Part shown: positions 57,398-64,000 of the stretch, piece after piece
How the letters are laid out: every line of letters starts with the position of its first letter
Numbering within the stretch: position 1 is the first letter of the stretch
NCBI GenBank assembly: GCA_032433765.1
Contig: JAVIAB010000124.1
Coordinates: 78,860,965 to 78,924,964 of the forward strand
Direction: 5' to 3'
Source: Megaustenia siamemsis
Lineage: Eukaryota > Mollusca > Gastropoda > Stylommatophora > Ariophantidae
Length of the DNA: 64,000 nt
Notes under the pieces: model-generated
Databases searched by the model: none
Told to the model about the DNA's origin: nothing
Seen by the model: only the letters and a program-made list of their open reading frames with translations
Translations under genes and position numbers: made by a program

Positions 57398-59645
57398 TGT
57401 AAGTCATCCTTACAGGATGTAAAAGTATATAGAGGGGCAGATGTAGCTTCTGATCATCATCTTCTGTTAGCCAAACTTAAAATTAAATTAAAAAGGTATA
57501 CTACAACGAATAAGGGTAGAAAGTATTTCAATGTAGGGTTTCTTAAAGAACAAGGAATTAAAGATAAATTCGCAGTCACAATATCAAACAAATACCAAGT
57601 CCTCCAACAACTAGAAAATACAATAAATATAGAAGATCATTGGAAACAGGTAAAAAATATATGGAAAGAGACATGCGAAGAAACACTGGGGAAAAGAGAA
57701 CGCCAGGATAAGGCATGGATGACAGCAGAGACCCTGAATAAAATTAAAGAAAGAAAGCACAAGAAAGCAGACATAAATAAAAGCAAAACGACAAGTAGTA
57801 AAGCCAAGACACAGGAAGCTTACACAGAGGTGAACAAAGAAGTGAGAAGATGCATTAAAAGGGATAAGAGGAAATATATAGATGAACTAGCTAAAGAGGC
57901 AGAAGAAGCAGCAAATAAAGGGAATATGAAAGAACTGTACAACAGCACAAAGAAATTAGGAGGAAAATACAAACAGATCAACGCCTTTATCAAAGATAAG
58001 AAAGAAAATCTGCTTAGTAATATAAGGGAACAAATGGAGAGATGGAAAGAGCACTTTGAAGAACTTTTGAACAGACCCGACTCAAATAATCCTCCAGATA
58101 TACTACCAGCAGAAGAAGAGTTACACGTTAACTGCGGAAAACCAAGCAAAGAAGAAATAATGAAAGCCATCAAACTATTAAAAGATGGTAAAGCCACAGG
58201 ACCAGATGAAATTCCTTCGGAAGCCATCAAAGCAGATATTAACACCTCTACCAAAATGTTACATGATCTATTGGATAAAATTTGGGAGAGGGAAGAAATA
58301 CCTAAAGACTGGAGAGAAGGTTATATGATCAAACTACCAAAGAAAGGAAGTTTACAAGAGTGCACAAATTATAGGGGAATTATGCTACTATCAGTGCCAG
58401 GAAAAATATTAGGCTGAATCATTCTGGAGAGACTAAAATAGGCTATAGAGAAACACTTGAGAGATGAACAAGCAGGTTTTAGGAAGAACAGATCATGTGC
58501 TGATCAAATAACTACTCTACGTATAATAGTTGAACAAAGTTTAGAACTAAAATCCCCACTTTATATTGGATTCATAGATTACGAAAAGGCATTTGATAGT
58601 TTAGACAGAAGAATGCTTTGGAAGTTGCTGAGTCATTACGGAATCCCCATAAAGTTTATTAACCTGATAAAAACAATGTATGAAGGAACAAAATGTAGTG
58701 TGGTGCATGAAGGACAGCTTACAGAAGCATTTGAAATAAGAACAGGAGTAAGGCAAGGATGCCTTCTGTCTCCATTTCTCTTTCTACTGGCCATAGATTG
58801 GATTATGAAAATAACTCAAAACAACAGAAATGGGATCCAGTGGTCACTGACCAAACAACTTGATGATTTAGACTTTGCTGATGACATAGCTCTCCTATCA
58901 CACAACCATCAACAGATGCAGGATAAAATGAGTATATTAGATGAGAGATCACAACAGCTAGGACTAAAGATTAATAGAGATAAGACCAACATTATGAGAA
59001 TTAATGCAGTTTGCGATAACCAAATAAAACTAGGAGAAATACCTCTACTAGACGTACAATCTTATATATATCTGGGCAGTAATATAGATAAAGAGGGAGG
59101 AACAGAAAATGATACCAAAATAAGGATATCAAAAGCAAGAGGAGCTTTCATTGCACTGGGAAACATATGGAAATCCAAAGAAATTAGGCTAAATACAAAA
59201 ATAAAAATTTTCAACTCAAATGTTAAGTCGGTCCTATTATATGGCTGTGAAACATGGAGAAAAACGAAATTGACAATCACAAATGTACAGACTTTCATTA
59301 TTGGATGCTTGCCCAGAATAAAAGGATGGAAATGGCAGGACAAAGGCACTAACGTAGAATTATGGAAATGTACCGGTCAAATACCAGTGGATAAAGAGAT
59401 ACAGCGAAGACGATGGCGATGGATAACACACACTACGGAAGCCAACTGAGAGTATTACACAACAGGCCCTTTTTGGAATTCCCAGGGGAAAAGACCAAGA
59501 GGAAGACCAAGGAATTCTTGGAGAAGACAGATCGAAGCAGAGATGAAGATGATGGGGAAGACATGGAATGATCTTAAAAGAATTGCAAAAAACAGAACGA
59601 CTTGGAAAGTGTGTGTTGAAGACCTATGCTCCACTGGGAGCTAAA
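57398..59645 (+). pseudogene. LINE-A ORF2-like, endonuclease end to C-terminus, three stops
   Basis: One frame runs 57398-59643 without frameshift. It shows the end of an APE endonuclease (YRGADVASDHHLLLAKLK, with the SDH motif), then a linker and RT blocks: KATGPDEIPSEAIK, FIDYEKAFDSLDRR (catalytic Asp), GVRQGCLLSPFLF and DLDFADDIALLSH (catalytic ADD intact). The basic tail GKRPRGRPRNSW and VCVEDLCSTGS close it. In-frame stops are TGA at 58415, TAG at 58439 and TGA at 59447. Truncated 5' inside the endonuclease; family-typical 3' tail absent because LINE-B follows directly. Dead but well preserved. Confidence 0.92.
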
Positions 59646-60460
59646 AGGTAGAAGAAGAATCAATAACCTAAGATATGCTGATGATACTGTTCTACTGGCA
59701 GAAAATCCTAAAGACCTAAAACAATTGCTTAATGTGATAAACACAACAAGCAAAAAATATGGACTAGAAATGAATATCAAAAAGACTAAAACTATGATCA
59801 TAAACAAAGAAAATTCTCAAGACCTACAATTAAATATCACAGTTGAGGGAATACATCTAGAGACAGTCCAGAGCTACAACTACCTGGAACATACTATAAC
59901 CAATGATGGAAAATGCAAAATTGAAATAAACAAAAGAATAGGTATGGCAAAAAGTAACTTTAATGCCATGAAAAATATACTAACAACAAAACAAATATCA
60001 GCAGGGCTGAAACTAAGAATGGCAAAATGTTACATCTTCTCAATATTCATGTATGGTGCAGAAACACGGACATTAGACAAGAAAACAGAACAGAAAATTG
60101 AAGCCTTTGAAATGTGGATTTATAGAAGAATAGGTAGAATTGGATGGAAACAAAAGATAACAAACGATGAAGTTTTAAAACAACTGAAAATAAAAAGAGA
60201 ACTGCTGAACACAATAAAGACAAGACAAATTAAATTTTTGGGGCACGTTAAAAGACACAACAGCCTACTAAAAGTAATATTGGAAGGAAAAATACAAGGT
60301 AAAAGAGGCAGAGGCAGACCAAGACTAACATGGACGAGTAACATCAAAAGATGGACAAGCCAATCTATGTCAGCCTGCACCATCAAAGCAAGAAACAGAG
60401 TAGAATGGCGATCCATGGTAGCCAACCTTCGTTGCGGAGAGGGCACACGATGATGATGAT
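59646..60460 (+). pseudogene. LINE-B, 5'-truncated at the RT catalytic box, intact frame
   Basis: Frame 59626-60453 is open: RINNLRYADDTVLLAENPKD (block C with ADD), SQDLQLNITVEGIHLETVQS, EMWIYRRIGRIGWKQ, FLGHVKRHNSLLKVILEGKI, GKRGRGRPRLTW and MVANLRCGEGTR, then a (GATGAT) tail. It is fused to the last codon of LINE-A with only a few bases between. The best LINE-B copy in the window. Confidence 0.92.
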
Positions 60461-60461
60461 G

Positions 60462-62330
60462 ATGAGTAGTTAATGCTTTACTTTAGTAGTTAAATGTTTA
60501 GTAGTTAATGCTTTAGTAGTTAATGCTTTACTTTAGTAGTTAATGCTTTACTTTAGTAGTTAATGCTTTAGTAGTTAATACTTTAGTAGTTAATGCTTTA
60601 CTTTAGTAGTTAATGCTTTAGTAGTTAATGGTTTAGTAGTTAATACTTTAGTAGTTAATGCTTTAGTAGTTAATACTTTAGTAGTTAATGCTTTAGTAGT
60701 TAATACTTTACTTTAGTAGTTAATGCTTTAGTAGTTAATACTTTAGTAGTTAATGCTTTACTTTAGTAGTTAATACTTTAGTAGTTAATGGTTTAGTAGT
60801 TAATACTTTAGTAGTTAATGCTTTAGTAGTTAATACTTTAGTAGTTAATGCTTTAGTAGTTAATACTTTACTTTAGTAGTTAATGCTTTAGTAGTTAATA
60901 CTTTACTTTAGTAGTTAATGCTTTAGTAGTTAATGCTTTAGTAGTTAATGGTTTAGTAGTTAATTCTTTACTTTAGTAGTTAATGCTTTAGTAGTTAATA
61001 CTTTACTTTAGTAGTTAATGCTTTAGTAGTTAATGCTTTAGTAGTTAATGCTTTACTTTAGTAGTTAATGCTTTAGTAGTTAATGGTTTAGTAGTTAATG
61101 GTTTAGTAGTTAATTGTTTAGTAGTTAATGGTTTAGTAGTTAATTGTTTAGTAGTTAATGGTTTAGTAGTTAATGCTTTAGTAGTTAATGCTTTAGTAGT
61201 TAATGGTTTAGTAGTTAATTGTTTAGTAATTAATGGTTTAGTAGTTAATTGTTTAGTAGTTAATGCTTTAGTGGTTAATGGTTTAGTAGTTAATGGTTTA
61301 GTAGTTAATGGTTTAGTGGTTAATTGTTTAGTAGTTAATTGTTTAGTAGTTAATGGTTTAGTAGTTAATTGTTTAGTAGTTCATGGTTTAGTGGATAAAG
61401 GTTTAGTGGTTAATTGTTTAGTAGTTAATTGTTTAGTAGTTAATGCTTTAGTAGTTAATGCTTTAGTAGTTAATGGTTTAGTGGTTAATTGTTTAGTAGT
61501 TAATGGTTTAGTAGTTAATGGTTTAGTAGTTAATGGTTTAGTAGTTAATTGTTTAGTAGTTAATGGTTTAGTGGTTAATTGTTTAGTAGTTAATGGTTTA
61601 GTAGTTAATGGTTTAGTAGTTAATGCTTTAGTGGTTAATTGTTTAGTAGTTAATGGTTTAGTAGATAATGGTTTAGTAGTTAATGGTTTAGTGGTTAATT
61701 GTTTAGTAGTTAATGGTTTAGTAGTTAATGCTTTAGTAGTTAATGGTTTAGTGGTTAATTGTTTAGTAGTTAATGGTTTAGTAGTTAATTGTTTAGTAGT
61801 TAATTGTTTAGTAGTTAATGCTTTAGTAGTTAATGGTTTAGTGTATAATTGTTTAGTAGTTAATGGTTTAGTAGTTAATGGTTTAGTGGTTAATTGTTTA
61901 GTAGTTAATGGTTTAGTGGTTAATTGTTTAGTAGTTAATGGTTTAGTGGTTAATTGTTTAGTAGTTAATGCTTAAGTAGTTAATTGTTTAGTAGATAATG
62001 CTTAACTAGTTAATTGTTTAGTAGTTAATTGTTTAGTAGTTAATTGTTTAGTAGTTAATGGTTTAGTAGTTAATGGTTTAGTGGTTAATTGTTTAGTAGT
62101 TAATGGTTTAGTGGTTAATTGTTTAGTAGTTAATGGTTTAGTGGTTAATTGTTTAGTAGTTAATGGTTTAGTGGTTAATTGTTTAGTAGTTAATGTTTAA
62201 GTAGTTAATGGTTTAGTAGTTAATGGTTTAGTAGATAATGCTTAACTAGTTAATTGTTTAGTAGTTAATGCTTAACTAGTTAATGGTTTTGTAGTTAATG
62301 ATTTAGTAGTTCATGCTTTGGTAGTTAAAT
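60462..62330. repeat. 15/20-bp array, right part
   Basis: Same units as 56225-57397. From about 61080 the 20-bp form vanishes and GGTTTA/TTGTTTA variants dominate. 61271-61975 is an open frame of five-residue repeats (VVNGL, VVNCL), a by-product of the 15-bp period. Confidence 0.97.
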
Positions 62331-63120
62331 ATGACAAATCTCAGAGTTTTAGGGGAGGCAATATTCCATTTTGAAAATCAAAAGCTTTTACATTTGAAGA
62401 TACAACTTCCTCTAATCACTTTGAATGCGAAATATAAAAAAATTGTGTATTTAATCTTACCGGAAAGACACAAACGAGCAAATCAACCAAAGTGCTGGTG
62501 AAAAACAATTGTGCATGAGGATGTTGAACGACCATGCCGAGAATAACTTTACACCAGTGCCAGATATAAAGGGTAAACAAAATCTGGAAAATCGCTGTAT
62601 GTGATCTTTTATTAATTTAAAAATGTAAAGTTGTATGTTGTATGTTGTTCGATTCATTATTTTGTGCATGCAAGTTTGGTTTGGCTGTTAAAAATGTTGT
62701 CCGTGCTGACGAACATTGTATTATTTAGAGAAGTGTGTATTTTCTGTAAAAATTGAATACACGGAAGTTGTTCATTTGCTTCTGTTGTTTACAATCTCGT
62801 TAAGCAAATGCCATATTTATTGTGAAGTGTTTTTTCCCTCGGTTATCCTCTTTGTGGCTAGTGATTGCGTCCGTCGTAGAAATGCGTTCTAAACTAGATA
62901 AACACACGATGTTTTATGTTTTCTGTTGAAATCTGTGACAAGCTCAAAAGTAAACAATGTCCTTTTCGGAAAATTGCAATTACATTTTCTTCATTTTCGT
63001 TTTACGAATGTTCCACGGCTTAACAGAGCTTCTGAAGATGGGGTCTTGAGTTTTCTCTGTTAACCACATCACCAGTAAATTGATTGTACTTTCTTTTCTC
63101 TCAACTTATTCTTCTCTATT
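62331..63120. other. no recognised feature
   Basis: Unique AT-rich sequence; a minus frame at 62457-62669 lacks recognisable motifs. Confidence 0.5.
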
Positions 63121-63122
63121 GG

Positions 63123-63187
63123 TGAGCCGCGATAGTTCAGTGGTTAGTGAACTGGACTACAAAGGACAAGAGATAGGGTTCGATCCG
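63123..63187 (+). mobile_element. SINE-A head only
   Basis: GAGCCGCGATAGTTCAGTGG (A box) and GATAGGGTTCGATCC (B box), then the sequence changes to the 46-bp array right after the B box. Confidence 0.85.
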
Positions 63188-63555
63188 TGTAACAGCTCCA
63201 CCGTTGATATCTAACCCTCAATCTTGTACCACGTATAACGGCTCCACCGTTGATATCTAACCCTCAATCTTGTGCGACGTATAACGGCTCCACCGTTATT
63301 CTCTAATCATCAATCTTGTGCGACGTATAACGGCTGCACCGTTAATATCTAACCCTCAATCTTGTGTGCGACGTATAACGACTGCACCGTTAATATCTAA
63401 CCCTCAATCTTGTGTGCGACGTATAACGGCTCCACCGTTAATCTCTAACCCTCAATCTTGTGCGACGTATAACGGCTCCACCGTTAATCTCTAACCCTCA
63501 ATCCCGTGCGACGTATAACGGCTCCACCGTTAATCTCTAACCCTCAATCGTGTAC
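63188..63555. repeat. ~46-bp minisatellite, about 8 copies
   Basis: Unit CGACGTATAACGGCTCCACC plus GTTAATCTCTAACCCTCAAT and CTTGTG. Starts exactly where the SINE head stops. Confidence 0.93.
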
Positions 63556-64000
63556 GCCTTGTACCGGCTCCTCTGTTGGTCTTTTCCCGTGTGAAACATC
63601 ATTTCCTTTGTCTACCTCTCTCTCGCTTGCCTTCTATTTTACCAGCTGTTACTAAGTATACCAACCCATCCTTTCTCCACACGTACCCCACAAATCTGGA
63701 CTGTTGTTTCCTTATTTAATGTATTATCTTCTCCTCTTCATCTGCCTCCTCTGTTGCTTGTCCTTGAATCTTTTGGCTGTCCTCAACATCCCTCTACAAA
63801 GCCACTTTTCGACTGATTCTATCCGACATGTATCTCTTTATTTACTATTTATGATACGCAAAGAAAGAGCAGCAGTGTATAACTCACTCTCTAACTTTCA
63901 ATAATAATTACTTCACGCATGACATAATTCTCATTTTATTTAAAATATTCTTGGCTCTATGTGATTCTGCTTGTTACCCCAGTTAACAATGTACATAAAA
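63556..64000. other. no recognised feature
   Basis: Unique pyrimidine-rich sequence to the window end. Confidence 0.5.

Noticed and set aside
61271..61975. 234-codon pentapeptide-like frame (VVNGL/VVNCL)
   Set aside because: Not the A(D/N)LxX pentapeptide family; it follows from the 15-bp unit of the surrounding array.

Overview
This is animal nuclear DNA. It has split genes with GT-AG introns, several families of APE-type non-LTR retrotransposons (LINEs), tRNA-derived SINEs and a very large load of tandem repeats. The mixture of LINE remnants with (GATGAT)n tails and composite tRNA-SINEs, plus the two host genes, suggests a lophotrochozoan, most likely a mollusc. That placement is inference from general character; no species can be named from sequence alone. 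LINE families are labelled A-F, SINE families A-C, for use within this window only.

Host gene 1 (+ strand, 7296 to at least 39371) is a CD36/scavenger-receptor class B-like gene, recognised here from six phase-compatible exons at 7296-7388, 18007-18162, 22684-23575, 32177-32416, 37020-37177 and 39180-39371. They join into 577 uninterrupted codons. The N-terminal and C-terminal transmembrane exons were not found, so the model is partial at both ends. The protein keeps the family landmarks (GEKP then QRGPYIY, an LxLGY-like segment, WSF, RVFRY, IEPVTG, LPLLW). It carries a long Cys-rich, N-glycosylation-rich insertion in the head domain and lacks the cysteines that form the usual CD36 disulfides.

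Host gene 2 (- strand, 47497 to 42621) is a Schlafen/AlbA_2-domain-like gene in three exons (47306-47497, 45388-45563, 42621-42969) with matching splice phases, giving about 238 codons. Its first intron holds a (CTGT)n microsatellite, a SINE and a LINE tail; its second holds another SINE.

Almost everything else is repeat. The introns of gene 1 contain more than a dozen unrelated minisatellites (periods about 12, 19, 26, 36, 38, 39, 44, 49, 57, 68, 127 bp and others), (TA)n and (TTAG)n/(TTGG)n tracts, and decayed LINE fragments. Downstream of gene 2 are further SINEs, a 44-bp array whose every unit resembles a 3' splice site (51425-53110), and a 15/20-bp array (56225-62330) split by a 3-kb LINE chimera (57398-60455).

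The two host genes show no evident functional link. The repeats tell the main story: LINE 3' ends turned into tandem arrays, LINE pieces joined to (TA)n tracts, a chimera of two LINE families, and an unusual 603-bp insertion with 112-bp direct repeats, a tRNA-like segment and a perfect palindrome (40245-40847).
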